Shown: positions 7,761 through 16,774, numbered from the stretch's first letter. The stretch is 64,000 bases of DNA from Azospirillum oleiclasticum (GCF_013423485.1 NZ_JABFFR010000028.1:1-64000); one strand, 5' to 3'. Notes: a model not told the origin generated them from the letters alone. Translations and numbers: made by a program.

Positions 7761-7901
7761 GGTCTTTCTTGACATCGGGGAGCGGGACGGCCAAGTCACG
7801 GTGCCATGCGGCGGGCGCGGTTGCAATTCCGTTGGATTCGGACCAGGCAGCCCCCCTCCATCCCGGCATCGGATGCCGTTACCAAGAGAAGGACTTCCGC
7901 C

Positions 7902-8924
7902 ATGGGCTACAGGATCGCCGTGGTCGGCGCCACCGGCAACGTCGGACGGGAGATACTGACCACCCTGGCCGAACGCAACTTCCCGGCCGACGAGGTGATC
8001 GCGCTGGCCTCGGAGCGCTCGATCGGCACCGAGGTGTCCTTCGGCGAGGACGACGTCCTCAAGGTCCTTGATCTCGCCAGTTTCGATTTCCGCGGCATCG
8101 ACATCGTGCTGTCCTCGCCGGGTGCCAAGGTGTCGGCCCAGTATTCGCCGAAGGCCGCCGCCGCCGGGGCGGTGGTCATCGACAACACCTCGCACTGGCG
8201 CATGGACCCCGACGTGCCGCTGGTGGTGCCGGAGGTGAACCCGCAAGCCGTCGCCGGCTTCCGCAAGAAGGGCATCATCGCCAACCCCAACTGCTCCACC
8301 ATCCAGATGGTGGTGGCGCTGAAGCCGCTGCACGACCTCGCCACCATCCGCCGGGTGGTGGTCGCCACCTACCAGTCGGTGTCGGGTGCCGGCAAGGAGG
8401 GTATGGACGAGCTGTTCGAGCAGACCCGCGCCATCTACGTCAACGACCCCATCGAGAAGTCCAAGTTCACCAAGCAGATCGCCTTCAACGTCATCCCCCA
8501 CATCGACGCGTTCATGGATGACGGCTACACGAAGGAAGAGTGGAAGATGAACGTCGAGACGAGGAAGATTCTCGATCCGCGCATCAAGGTCACGGCGACC
8601 TGCGTGCGCGTGCCGGTGTTCATCGGCCATTCCGAGGCGGTCAACGTGGAATTCGAGAAGCCGATCACGGTGGAGGAGGCGCACGCCGCCTGGCGCAAGG
8701 CCCCCGGCGTCACCCTGATCGACCACCGCGCCAACGAGGGCTACGTCACCCCGGTGGAATGCGCCGGCGACGACCCGGTCTTCATCAGCCGCGTGCGCGA
8801 GGACTTCACGGTGGAGAACGGCCTGTCCTTCTGGTGCGTGTCCGACAACCTGCGCAAGGGGGCCGCGCTCAACGCCGTGCAGATCGCCGAGGCGCTGATC
8901 GGCGGCGGGCATCTGGGCAAGTAA
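7902..8924 (+). CDS. asd: Aspartate-semialdehyde dehydrogenase
   Basis: This 340-residue cytosolic enzyme reduces aspartyl phosphate to aspartate semialdehyde with NADPH. The product is the branch point to lysine/diaminopimelate, threonine and methionine. The N-terminal GATGNVGREIL is the NADP-binding loop, and NPNCSTIQM (about residues 127-135) carries the active-site Cys. Length is standard. AGAAGGA precedes the start at 7902. dapF, another diaminopimelate gene, lies about 14 kb downstream and is not in the same operon. Confidence 0.95.
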   Translation: MGYRIAVVGATGNVGREILTTLAERNFPADEVIALASERSIGTEVSFGEDDVLKVLDLASFDFRGIDIVLSSPGAKVSAQYSPKAAAAGAVVIDNTSHWRMDPDVPLVVPEVNPQAVAGFRKKGIIANPNCSTIQMVVALKPLHDLATIRRVVVATYQSVSGAGKEGMDELFEQTRAIYVNDPIEKSKFTKQIAFNVIPHIDAFMDDGYTKEEWKMNVETRKILDPRIKVTATCVRVPVFIGHSEAVNVEFEKPITVEEAHAAWRKAPGVTLIDHRANEGYVTPVECAGDDPVFISRVREDFTVENGLSFWCVSDNLRKGAALNAVQIAEALIGGGHLGK

Positions 8925-8985
8925 GCGCCCGGTTCCGGATCGGCGGTCGCCCGCGAAAGTCCCGCGGCGATCGCCGCTCACCGGA

Positions 8986-9014
8986 TTGACTCGGGCATTC
9001 ACTGCCTCTATACA
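8986..9014 (+). promoter_or_regulatory. Sigma-70-type promoter of rpmH
   Basis: TTGACT (8986-8991), 17 bases, TATACA (9009-9014) gives a near-consensus promoter about 54 bases before the rpmH start. Just upstream, 8940-8977 can form an imperfect GC-rich hairpin that could end asd transcripts. Confidence 0.75.
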
Positions 9015-9067
9015 TCGCGGCTCGTTTTTCAAAACCGTGTTCGATCCGTCCGAAGAGGTACAGTGTC

Positions 9068-9202
9068 GTGAAACGCACCTTCCAGCCGAGCAAAATCGTG
9101 CGCAAGCGCCGGCATGGCTTCCGCGCCCGCATGGCCACCGTGGGTGGGCGCAAGGTGATCGCCCGTCGCCGGGCGCAGGGCCGCAAGGTTCTGAGCGCCT
9201 GA
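9068..9202 (+). CDS. rpmH: 50S ribosomal protein L34
   Basis: This 44-residue protein is very basic and shows the L34 pattern: KRTFQPSKIVRKRRHGFRAR, then RMATVGGRKVI and RRRAQGRKVLSA. It binds 23S rRNA in the large subunit. The start codon is GTG at 9068, with GAAGAGGTA upstream. It is followed 8 bases later by rnpA, the classical bacterial rpmH-rnpA order. Confidence 0.97.
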   Translation: MKRTFQPSKIVRKRRHGFRARMATVGGRKVIARRRAQGRKVLSA

Positions 9203-9210
9203 GCGCTGCG

Positions 9211-9603
9211 ATGACGGCGCCGGGCCGTGGGGTCGGGCGCCTGAAGAAGCGGCCGGAATTTCTGGCCGTGGCCGGGACCAGACGCAAGCACGTCACCCCC
9301 GGCCTGATTTTGCAGGTGCGCCGACATGACGATCGACAGCGGCCCGCCCCCGGCGAGCCGCCGATTCGTGTTGGGCTGACGGCGAGCCGCAAGGTGGGCA
9401 ACGCCGTGGTCCGCAACCGCGCCCGCCGCCGCCTGCGCGAGGCGGCGCGCCAGATCCTCTCCGTGCACGCCGCACCGGGGCACGACCTCGTGCTGATCGC
9501 GCGCGGCGGCACGGCGGAGCGGCCCTGGCCGGATCTTATCGGCGATCTGACCGCGGCGCTGAAGCGGCTGGGCCTGTGGCGCGAGGCGGAGGCACGGACG
9601 TGA
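9211..9603 (+). CDS. rnpA: Ribonuclease P protein component
   Basis: This 130-residue basic protein assists the RNase P RNA in trimming tRNA 5' ends. The family signature is VGNAVVRNRARRRLREAAR (about residues 69-87), with the RNR core. The N-terminus RLKKRPEFLAV is also typical. The stop overlaps the GTG start of yidD (GTGA). The start at 9211 is the first ATG after the rpmH stop. Confidence 0.95.
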   Translation: MTAPGRGVGRLKKRPEFLAVAGTRRKHVTPGLILQVRRHDDRQRPAPGEPPIRVGLTASRKVGNAVVRNRARRRLREAARQILSVHAAPGHDLVLIARGGTAERPWPDLIGDLTAALKRLGLWREAEART

Positions 9604-9884
9604 GCCCGCTGGCGCTCCTGCTCACCGGCCTTGTCCATCTCTACCGCTGGACCTTGTCTCCGTTCGTCGGCATGCATTGCCGCTTCGATCCGACCTGTTC
9701 CAACTACGCCCTCGAGGCGCTATCTAAGCACGGGGCGATCCGGGGCGGCTGGTTGACGGTCCGGAGGCTTCTGCGTTGCCATCCCTGGGGCGGATGGGGC
9801 TACGACCCCGTTCCCGATCCGGGCGACCGGCGCCGCCACGGCACGGGACCGTCCGCGTCCCTGCCGTGCGACCACACCCATTGA
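9600..9884 (+). CDS. yidD: Membrane protein insertion efficiency factor YidD
   Basis: This 94-residue, membrane-associated protein helps YidC-dependent insertion. The diagnostic stretch is CRFDPTCSNYALEAL followed by RRLLRCHPWGGWGYDPVP. An amphipathic N-terminus (LLLTGLVHLYRWTLSP) precedes it. Translation probably starts at GTG 9600, overlapping the rnpA stop, so it is translationally coupled. It sits directly upstream of yidC, as usual. Confidence 0.93.
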   Translation: MSPLALLLTGLVHLYRWTLSPFVGMHCRFDPTCSNYALEALSKHGAIRGGWLTVRRLLRCHPWGGWGYDPVPDPGDRRRHGTGPSASLPCDHTH

Positions 9885-9945
9885 GCCGGCCGGCGAGACG
9901 CCGTCCATAGGATCGAAAGGCCCGAGACGGAACCCCCGGGGAGCC

Positions 9946-11703
9946 ATGACCGACCAACGCAACCTCATTCTCGCGATCGCCCTGTCGATCGCCATCCTCC
10001 TGGGCTTCCAGTATTTCTTCGAACACCCGAAGCAGCAGCAGCGACAGGCCGAGCAGGCCCGGCAACAGGCGCTCCAGACCGAGCAGACGCTGCCGGCACC
10101 CGGCACCGCCCCCACGGCACCCGGCACCGGCGCCGCGCCGACGGCTCCCGGCGGCCAGCCCGACGCCGTGCGCGACCGCGGCCAGCTTGTCGCCGAGCAG
10201 TTCCAGCAGGGGCAGCGCATCCGCGTGAACACCCCGGCCCTGCACGGCTCGATCAACCTGGTGGGCGGGCGGATCGACGACCTGACGCTGGCCGACTACC
10301 ACGTCACCCCCGATCCGAAGAGCCCGGAGATCGTGCTGCTGGCTCCGGCGGCGGCGTCCGACGCCTACTACGCCGAGTTCGGCTGGGTGCCGGAGACTCC
10401 GGGCGTGCCGACGCCGAACGCCACCACCCGCTGGACGGTCCAGGGCACCCCGACGCTGACCCCCGACCAGCCGGTGACCATGAGCTGGGACAACGGCCAG
10501 GGCCTCGTCTTCGAGCGCACCGTCGCGGTCGACAAGAACTACATGTTCACGGTCACCCAGCGCGTGCGCAACACCGGGGCCGAGCCGGTGCGGCTGATGC
10601 CCTACAGCCTTGCCGCCCGCCACGGCACGCCGCAGACCGCCGGCTTCTACATCCTGCACGAGGGCCCGATCGGCGTGTTCGACGGCACGCTGCTGGAGGA
10701 GAAGTACGCCGACCTGAAGTCGGCCGGCACCGTGACGCGCCAGACCACCGGCGGCTGGATCGGCTTCACCGACAAGTACTGGCTGGTGTCGATCGTTCCC
10801 GACCAGCAGGAGGCGACCACCGCGCGCTTCCTCTACACCCAGCGCGGCGTCCAGGACCGCTACCAGATCGACACGCTGGGCAAGGTGCGGGAGGTGGCGC
10901 CGGGCGCCACCGTGGAGGACACCAGCCGCCTGTTCGCCGGTGCCAAGCAGGTGCGCCTGCTCGACGCCTACGAGAAGCAGTACGGCATCACCCGCTTCGA
11001 CCGCGCCATCGACTTCGGCTGGTTCTATTTCCTGACCAAGCCGTTCTTCTACGCGCTGGATTTCCTGGCCGGCATGATCGGCAACTTCGGCGTGGCCATC
11101 CTGGTCTTCACCGTCTTCGTCAAGGCGCTCTTCTTCCCACTCGCCAACAAGTCCTACAAGGCGATGAGCAAGATGAAGAAGCTGCAGCCGGAGATGATGA
11201 AGCTGCGCGAGCGCTTCGGCGACGACAAGATGCGCATGAACCAGGAGATGATGGCGCTCTACAAGCGCGAGAAGGTCAACCCGGTCAGCGGCTGCCTGCC
11301 GATCCTGGTGCAGATCCCGGTGTTCTTCGCGCTGTACAAGGTGCTGTTCGTCACCATCGAGATGCGGCACGCGCCGTTCTTCGGCTGGATCAAGGACCTG
11401 TCGTCCCCCGATCCGACCACCATCTTCAACCTGTTCGGCCTGATCCCCTGGGATCCGCCCACCTTCCTGATGATCGGCATCTGGCCGCTGATCATGGGCG
11501 TGACCATGTGGCTGCAGCAGAAGATGAACCCGGCCCCGCCGGACCCGGTGCAGCAGAAGGTGTTCGCCATCCTGCCCTTCATGTTCACCTTCATGCTGGC
11601 CGGCTTCCCGGCGGGTCTGGTGATCTACTGGGCCTGGAACAACACCCTGTCGATCGCCCAGCAGTGGGTGATCATGCGCAAGGAAGGCGTGTCGATCACC
11701 TGA
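9946..11703 (+). CDS. yidC: Membrane protein insertase YidC
   Basis: This 585-residue inner-membrane insertase works alone or with SecYEG. One N-terminal membrane segment (residues 6-22) is followed by a Gln/Pro/Ala-rich linker and a large periplasmic domain (about 80-350), as in Gram-negative YidC. The conserved C-terminal core (about 360-570) contains FAIL-type segments, the basic loop KAMSKMKKLQPEM, and NPVSGCLPILVQIPVFFALYK given here in two conserved halves (NPVSGCLPIL and QIPVFFALYK). Length is normal. It closes the rpmH-rnpA-yidD-yidC unit and is followed by a terminator. Confidence 0.97.
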   Translation: MTDQRNLILAIALSIAILLGFQYFFEHPKQQQRQAEQARQQALQTEQTLPAPGTAPTAPGTGAAPTAPGGQPDAVRDRGQLVAEQFQQGQRIRVNTPALHGSINLVGGRIDDLTLADYHVTPDPKSPEIVLLAPAAASDAYYAEFGWVPETPGVPTPNATTRWTVQGTPTLTPDQPVTMSWDNGQGLVFERTVAVDKNYMFTVTQRVRNTGAEPVRLMPYSLAARHGTPQTAGFYILHEGPIGVFDGTLLEEKYADLKSAGTVTRQTTGGWIGFTDKYWLVSIVPDQQEATTARFLYTQRGVQDRYQIDTLGKVREVAPGATVEDTSRLFAGAKQVRLLDAYEKQYGITRFDRAIDFGWFYFLTKPFFYALDFLAGMIGNFGVAILVFTVFVKALFFPLANKSYKAMSKMKKLQPEMMKLRERFGDDKMRMNQEMMALYKREKVNPVSGCLPILVQIPVFFALYKVLFVTIEMRHAPFFGWIKDLSSPDPTTIFNLFGLIPWDPPTFLMIGIWPLIMGVTMWLQQKMNPAPPDPVQQKVFAILPFMFTFMLAGFPAGLVIYWAWNNTLSIAQQWVIMRKEGVSIT

Positions 11704-11725
11704 TCGCACCGCCCGCCGCTATGGA

Positions 11726-11752
11726 CACCCTCTCCCCCGTGGGGAGAGGGTG
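11726..11752 (+). terminator. Terminator between yidC and engB
   Basis: CACCCTCTCCCC and GGGGAGAGGGTG form a perfect 12-bp stem with a 3-base loop, followed by TTTCTGTTT. It lies 23 bases past the yidC stop. Confidence 0.75.
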
Positions 11753-11783
11753 TTTCTGTTTGGACCACGAGGGGCCGCCCGCC

Positions 11784-12437
11784 ATGACCACCCCCAGCCT
11801 GACCCGCAACCTCAGCGACGAGCAGATCGAAGCCGGGCGCCTGCTGTTCGCGCGCCCTTGCGACTTCGTGTGGGGGGCGGCCACCGCCGGCGACCTGCCC
11901 GAGGCGACGCTGCCGGAGGTCGCCTTCGCCGGCCGGTCCAACGTGGGCAAGTCCAGCCTCGTCAACGCGCTGACCGGCCGCAAGACGCTGGCCCGCACCT
12001 CCAACACGCCGGGCCGCACCCAGCAGCTCAATTTCTTCGAGCTGGGCGGGCGGCTGCGGTTGGTGGACATGCCCGGCTACGGCTACGCCCAGGAATCCAA
12101 GGAGAAGGTGGAGGCCTGGACCGACATGGTCCGCCGTTTCCTGCGCGGCCGGGTGACGCTGCGCCGCGCCCTGGTGCTGGTCGATTCGCGCCACGGGCTG
12201 AAACCCAATGATCTCGAGATCATGACCATGCTCGACCAGTCGGCCGTGCCCTACCTGATCGTGCTGACCAAGGCCGACAAGGTGAAGCCGCCGGCCCTGG
12301 CCGAGACCGAGCGCAAGACCGCCGCCGCGCTGAAGAAGCATCCCGCGGCCTTCCCCGAGGTGCACACCACCAGCTCCGAGACCGGATCGGGCATCCCGGA
12401 GCTTCGCGCCAGCCTCGCCGCGCTGGCCGAGGGCTGA
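11784..12437 (+). CDS. engB: Ribosome-biogenesis GTPase YihA/YsxC/EngB
   Basis: This 217-residue GTPase is needed for assembly of the large ribosomal subunit. G1 is GRSNVGKSSL (about residues 50-59), the switch region is NTPGRTQ, G3 is DMPGYG and G4 is TKADK. The 20-odd residues before G1 match the family's short N-terminal extension. It follows yidC after a terminator, so it probably needs its own promoter or read-through. The argB gene that often follows in alphaproteobacteria is not here. Confidence 0.95.
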   Translation: MTTPSLTRNLSDEQIEAGRLLFARPCDFVWGAATAGDLPEATLPEVAFAGRSNVGKSSLVNALTGRKTLARTSNTPGRTQQLNFFELGGRLRLVDMPGYGYAQESKEKVEAWTDMVRRFLRGRVTLRRALVLVDSRHGLKPNDLEIMTMLDQSAVPYLIVLTKADKVKPPALAETERKTAAALKKHPAAFPEVHTTSSETGSGIPELRASLAALAEG

Positions 12438-12440
12438 CGC

Positions 12441-12878
12441 TCACTCCGGCGTGGGCGGCGCCGGCCGGCCGCGCCGGCCGCGTCCTGCCTGCTTTCCCGC
12501 CACCTCGACCAGCCGCCGGAAGGTCGGGCATTCCAGGTGGGAGGGGGCGGGGCAGTCCGCCACATGGCGCAGCGTGTCCCGCAGCGCGGTCAGGCTGCGG
12601 ATCTGCCGATCGATGGCGTCGGCCTTCTCGTGCAGCGCTGCGCGCGGCACCTCCGGCCGGCCGTCCTTGCCGAACATCCCCGCGATCTGATCCAGCGAGA
12701 AGCCCGCCAGCTTCGCCATCGCGATCAGCTTGAGCTGCAGCAGCACCTCCGGCGCGAACTGGCGGCGCAGGCCGTGCCGCGTCACCGACGCGATCAACCC
12801 GATCTCTTCGTAGTAGCGCAGAGCCGACGGCTTGACGCCGCTTTGGGCGGAGACGGTGCCGATGTCCAGGAATTTCAC
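12441..12878 (-). CDS. MerR-family transcriptional regulator
   Basis: This 145-residue regulator has the MerR winged helix at the N-terminus (SALRYYEEIGLI, then RRQFAPEVLLQLKLI) and a dimerisation helix. The C-terminal DCPAPSHLECPTF holds two Cys and a His but not the CxxC..C cluster of SoxR. Start is GTG at 12878. It is divergent from an MFS transporter, and the promoter between them has the MerR-type 19-bp spacer, so it most likely activates the exporter in response to a small molecule. The inducer is unknown. The tail is Arg/Pro-rich. Confidence 0.85.
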   Translation of the reverse strand: MKFLDIGTVSAQSGVKPSALRYYEEIGLIASVTRHGLRRQFAPEVLLQLKLIAMAKLAGFSLDQIAGMFGKDGRPEVPRAALHEKADAIDRQIRSLTALRDTLRHVADCPAPSHLECPTFRRLVEVAGKQAGRGRRGRPAPPTPE

Positions 12879-12880
12879 GC

Positions 12881-12911
12881 TTGACCTCAAGTCAGCTTGA
12901 ATTCGTAGCCT
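12881..12911 (+). promoter_or_regulatory. MerR-type promoter/operator for the MFS gene
   Basis: TTGACC (12881-12886) and TAGCCT (12906-12911) are separated by 19 bases, too long for ordinary sigma-70 activity but typical of promoters twisted into use by MerR proteins. The spacer holds inverted arms TCAAG (12887-12891) and CTTGA (12896-12900), resembling the SoxR-type box CCTCAAGT..CTTGA. The MerR start codon is only 3 bases away on the other strand, so autoregulation is likely. Confidence 0.75.
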
Positions 12912-12947
12912 GCTCCCGGACGATGATTCACGCAAGAGGGCAGACGG

Positions 12948-14186
12948 ATGGAACGGGTGGAATTGGCCGGAACGGACCGGAGGGCATGGGGCATCATGGT
13001 GGCGCTGGCATCCGCGATGCTGCTGGCGTCGCTCGGCACCAGCATCGCCAACATCGCGTTGCCGACGCTGGCCGAAGCGTTTTCGGCACCCTTCGGCCAG
13101 GTCCAGGGAGTGGTCGTCGCCTATCTCGCCACCCTGACGGTTTCGGTCGTCATCGTCGGCCGGCTCGGCGACGTCCATGGTCTGACGCGCATGCTCCTGG
13201 TGGGGCTTGGCGTGTTCGCCGCCGCCTCTCTGCTGTGCGGCGTCGCGCCGACCCTGTGGGTGCTGATCGCGGCCAGGGCGCTCCAGGGGATCGGGGCCGC
13301 CTTCCTGATGACGCTGTCCATGGCGCTGATGCGCGAAACGGCGGGCGAGGCGCGCGTGGGGCGGGCCATGGGCCTGCTCGGCACCGTGTCGGCTCTCGGA
13401 ACGGCGCTCGGCCCGGTGCTGGGTGGCGTGCTGATCCCGCTGGCCGGCTGGCGCGCGGTCTTTCTGGTGCAGGTTCCCCTGGCGGTGGCGGCCCTGGTCC
13501 TGACCGTCGCGTTGCTGCCGCGTGGCGCGGGCAAGGGCGAACCGGCTCGGCTGCGGCTGCGGGAGGTGATGGACCGGCGGGTCGCGCCGAATCTCCTCAC
13601 CAATGTCCTGGTGGCCGCGGTGATGATGACGACGCTGGTGGTCGGCCCCTTCTATCTCGGCATCGGTCTTGGCCTGACGGAGGCCGTGGTGGGGCTCGTC
13701 ATGGCCGTCGGTCCCGTGATCTCGATCGTCAGCGGGGTCCCCTCCGGCCGGCTGGTCGATGGCTGGGGCAGCCGGCGGGTGATGGCGGCCGGCCTTGTCC
13801 TGCTGGCCGCCGGGGCGTTCCTGATCGCGATCCTGCCCGGTCTGATCGGGGTTGCCGGCTATGTCCTCGCCATCGCGGTGCTGACGCCGGGTTACCAGCT
13901 CTTCCAGGCCGCCAACAACACGGCGGCACTCGCCGATGTCCCCAAGGACCGGCGCGGCACGGTGTCCGGCCTTCTCGGCCTGTCGCGGAACATCGGGCTG
14001 ATCGTGGGCGCGTCGGTCATGGGGGCCGTCTTCGCGCTGGGTGCGGGCACGGCGAACGTCACCCTTGCCGACCCGGCGGCGATCGGTGCGGGGATGCGAC
14101 TCGCCTTCCTGACCGCCGGGGGCCTGATGATCGCCGCGTTCCTGGTCGCGTCCGGAACGCTGTTCGGACGGGTGGCCCGCGCCTAG
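12948..14186 (+). CDS. MFS transporter, drug-exporter type
   Basis: This 412-residue inner-membrane protein has about 12 hydrophobic segments. Motif A is GRLGDVHGLTRM after the second segment, and an antiporter-type motif C appears as GTALGPVLGGVL. NIALPTLAEAF in segment 1 is typical of drug:H+ antiporters of the DHA group. It is divergent from a MerR regulator and probably induced by its own substrate. The substrate cannot be read from sequence. Its stop overlaps the convergent LpxR-like gene by 4 bases. Confidence 0.85.
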   Translation: MERVELAGTDRRAWGIMVALASAMLLASLGTSIANIALPTLAEAFSAPFGQVQGVVVAYLATLTVSVVIVGRLGDVHGLTRMLLVGLGVFAAASLLCGVAPTLWVLIAARALQGIGAAFLMTLSMALMRETAGEARVGRAMGLLGTVSALGTALGPVLGGVLIPLAGWRAVFLVQVPLAVAALVLTVALLPRGAGKGEPARLRLREVMDRRVAPNLLTNVLVAAVMMTTLVVGPFYLGIGLGLTEAVVGLVMAVGPVISIVSGVPSGRLVDGWGSRRVMAAGLVLLAAGAFLIAILPGLIGVAGYVLAIAVLTPGYQLFQAANNTAALADVPKDRRGTVSGLLGLSRNIGLIVGASVMGAVFALGAGTANVTLADPAAIGAGMRLAFLTAGGLMIAAFLVASGTLFGRVARA

Positions 14187-15154
14187 AACCGGAACGACAC
14201 CCGCAGCGACCCGTACTTGGCGAAGCCCTGCTGTTCGGTGAACTCCGGCGTCGTCACGTTGTAGGCGGCGGTCAGGCTCAGCCAGTCGTACTTGACCGTC
14301 AGACCCGCCTGCACCGTCGCCACGCCGGGAATTTTGTCGACGCTCCGGCTGTCGCGGAACGTGTTGCCGTCCAGGAAGATGTTGCGGGCGATCAGCCGCG
14401 CTTCCGCGCTGGCGTAGAGGTACCAGGTGAATCCCTGGCCCACCGAATCCTGATAGGGGATGGGGGTGATGGGACGGTCCACCAGCGGGCCGATCAGCGG
14501 CTCCATGCCCTGGCCGAAGCGGATGGTGGCGCCGCCGCCGGCGAAGGTGACGATGTTGCCGACGCTGGCCAGCGCGTGCGGCGTCACGTCCATCTGGAAC
14601 GGTCCCACCCGCTGCGGCTCCGCCGTGCGCCACGCCCGCTGGTAGGTCAGGACGATGCCCGGCTCGTTCTCCAGCTGGTGGCTCCAGCCTCGCGGGTATG
14701 TGGATCCGGACACGGCACGGTGCACGAACTTCTGCGTGTCCTCCGCCAGCGACAGCGGGCCGACCACGCCCAGGTCCAACTCGAAGGTGTCGGCCTGCGT
14801 CGCCTCCTCCGTAACCACGGACAGGCGGCCGTAGAGCCAGCCGGCGTAGGGCTGGTCCTTGGGGTCGGGGTTGACGCGCGACAGGTCGCGGGGGGTGAAC
14901 ATCTTCTGGCCCAGCGCGAAGCCGTAGCGCCGTCTGGTCGGCATGGCCGCACCTGGAACCTGGTCGGACAGCCAGTCGACGCCGCCGATCAGCCGCTCCG
15001 GGGTGATGTAATAGAGCTGGATGCCGTTGGTGTAATACTGGTCGTTGCCCGCGATGATGTCGTTGTCGAACCACACGCCAAAGGTCTGCGCCGCCGCCGG
15101 CGCCGCCCACATCATCCCCAGCGCCGTCACCGCCGCCGCACACCGGACCCGCAT
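14183..15154 (-). CDS. LpxR-like outer-membrane lipid A deacylase family protein
   Basis: The 323-residue product has a signal peptide (cleavage near AAAQ-TF, residue 23) and alternating beta-strand pattern ending in Phe, as in outer-membrane barrels. FDNDIIAGNDQYYTNG near the mature N-terminus and RGWSHQLENEPG carry the Asn/Asp, Thr and His of the LpxR (DUF2219) family. LpxR removes the 3'-acyloxyacyl chain of lipid A in Salmonella; whether this homologue does so is inferred. It is convergent with the MFS gene. Confidence 0.8.
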   Translation of the reverse strand: MRVRCAAAVTALGMMWAAPAAAQTFGVWFDNDIIAGNDQYYTNGIQLYYITPERLIGGVDWLSDQVPGAAMPTRRRYGFALGQKMFTPRDLSRVNPDPKDQPYAGWLYGRLSVVTEEATQADTFELDLGVVGPLSLAEDTQKFVHRAVSGSTYPRGWSHQLENEPGIVLTYQRAWRTAEPQRVGPFQMDVTPHALASVGNIVTFAGGGATIRFGQGMEPLIGPLVDRPITPIPYQDSVGQGFTWYLYASAEARLIARNIFLDGNTFRDSRSVDKIPGVATVQAGLTVKYDWLSLTAAYNVTTPEFTEQQGFAKYGSLRVSFRF

Positions 15155-15250
15155 CCACCCGCTCCCGAAATCAGCACCATCGTCGCAGTGCGAGATAGGG
15201 CGCCGGAGGACAGCAGGGGCGAACTCTTTCGGGTTACCGCCGGCCGCCGC

Positions 15251-16774
15251 CTACTGGAAGGCCGCCTCGGCGAAGCTGCGCAGCTTGCGGGAATGCAGGG
15301 TTTCCATGCCCTGTTCGCGCAGCAGCTCCATCGCCAGCAGGCCGATCTTCAGATGCTGGTCCACCCGCTCGCGGTAGAAGCGGTCGGCCATGCCCGGCAG
15401 CTTGAGCTGCCCGTGCATCGGCTTGTCCGACACGCAGAGCAGGGTCCCGTAGGGCACCCGGAAGCGGAAGCCGTTGGCGGCGATGGTGGCGCTTTCCATG
15501 TCGAGCGCGATGGCCCGGCTCTGGCTGAAGCGTTCCAAAGGCTCGCGGTGGTCGCGCAGCTCCCAGTTGCGGTTGTCGATGGTCGCCACCGTGCCGGTGC
15601 GCATCACGCTCTTGCGGGCGTAGCCGGTCAGGCCGGTGACCCGCCCCACCGCCGTCTCCAGCGCCTGCTGCACCTCGGCCAGCGCCGGCACCGGGACCCA
15701 GGTGGGCAGGTCGGCGTCCAGCACATGGTCGTCGCGCACATAGCCGTGCGCCAGCACATAGTCGCCCAGCCGCTGGGTGGAGCGCAGGCCGGCGCAGTGG
15801 CCCAGCATGATCCAGGCGTGCGGACGCAGCACCGCGATGTGGTCGGTGATCGTCTTGGCGTTGGACGGGCCGACGCCGATGTTGACCAACGAGATCCCGT
15901 TCCCGTCCGGCCGGGTCAGGTGGTAGGCCGGCATCTGCGGCAGGCGGAGGCGGCGGGTCAGCGTCGCGTCGGCCGGGTCCGGCGCGCCGGGCAGGTTGCG
16001 GTTGTGGGTGACGATGTCCCACGGCTCGACGAAGCGGTCGTATTGCCGGCGGTAGTCCGCAAGCTCCGCGTCGTCCGTCGGCTCCATGATGTCGTGCGCC
16101 AGCCGGATGAACTCGTCCACATAGAACTGGTAGTTGGTGAACAGGACGAAGTTCTGGAAATCGTCCGGGTCGGTCGCCGTGTAGTGGCGCAGCCGGTGCA
16201 GCGAGAAATCCACCCGCGGGGCGGTGAACAGGGCCAGCGGCTTGGGCACGCCGTCCGCCGCCTCGAAGGTGCCATTGACGATGGTGTCGTCCATGCGGGC
16301 GAGGTCGGGCAGGTCGAACAGGTCCGGCAGCCGCGCCAGCCGCTCCGGCGTCAGGTCGCCTTCCACATGCATGCCGCGGGGAAAGGCGAAGTGGATGGGG
16401 ATGGTCTCGGCGCTCACCCCCACCTCCAGCGGTATGCCGTGGTTGCGGATGAGCAAGCTGAGCTGCTCCCGGTAATAGCGGTCGAACAGGTCGGGCCGGG
16501 TCAGCGAGGTGGCGTAGCGTCCCGGCCCTTCGACGAAGCCGTAGGCGAGCCGCGAATCGACCGCCGCCCCGCTTTCCGTGGTCAACGACACATAGGGGTA
16601 ATGCGCGCCGCTCCGCGCGTCCGCCTCCTCGCCGCGGGCGTAGGCCTGGAAACGGCCGCGCAGGAAGGCGGTGTTGTGGTCATGGATCCGGCGCACCGCC
16701 TCCAGCGCGTCGTCCGCGCTGTCGAAGCTGCCGACGGGGCCGGGGGGAAGCGGGGCGGTGGGGTTGGGACGCAT
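15251..16774 (-). CDS. amn: AMP nucleosidase
   Basis: This 507-residue enzyme hydrolyses AMP to adenine and ribose 5-phosphate. The N-terminal AMN domain is followed by a phosphorylase-type catalytic domain. Cues are SLVNIGVGPSNAKTITDH, MLGHCAGLR, and the nucleoside-binding ALDMESATIAANGFR. YPYVSL and RPDLF in the N-terminal part also fit. The start at 16774 has GGAG 8 bases upstream; length matches bacterial Amn. It stands as a single gene divergent from the metalloprotease gene. Confidence 0.92.
   Translation of the reverse strand: MRPNPTAPLPPGPVGSFDSADDALEAVRRIHDHNTAFLRGRFQAYARGEEADARSGAHYPYVSLTTESGAAVDSRLAYGFVEGPGRYATSLTRPDLFDRYYREQLSLLIRNHGIPLEVGVSAETIPIHFAFPRGMHVEGDLTPERLARLPDLFDLPDLARMDDTIVNGTFEAADGVPKPLALFTAPRVDFSLHRLRHYTATDPDDFQNFVLFTNYQFYVDEFIRLAHDIMEPTDDAELADYRRQYDRFVEPWDIVTHNRNLPGAPDPADATLTRRLRLPQMPAYHLTRPDGNGISLVNIGVGPSNAKTITDHIAVLRPHAWIMLGHCAGLRSTQRLGDYVLAHGYVRDDHVLDADLPTWVPVPALAEVQQALETAVGRVTGLTGYARKSVMRTGTVATIDNRNWELRDHREPLERFSQSRAIALDMESATIAANGFRFRVPYGTLLCVSDKPMHGQLKLPGMADRFYRERVDQHLKIGLLAMELLREQGMETLHSRKLRSFAEAAFQ

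Noticed and set aside
12441..15158. Long minus-strand reading over the MFS and LpxR-like genes
   Set aside because: Only its last 145 residues (the MerR protein) look like a real protein; the rest is antisense to the MFS gene.
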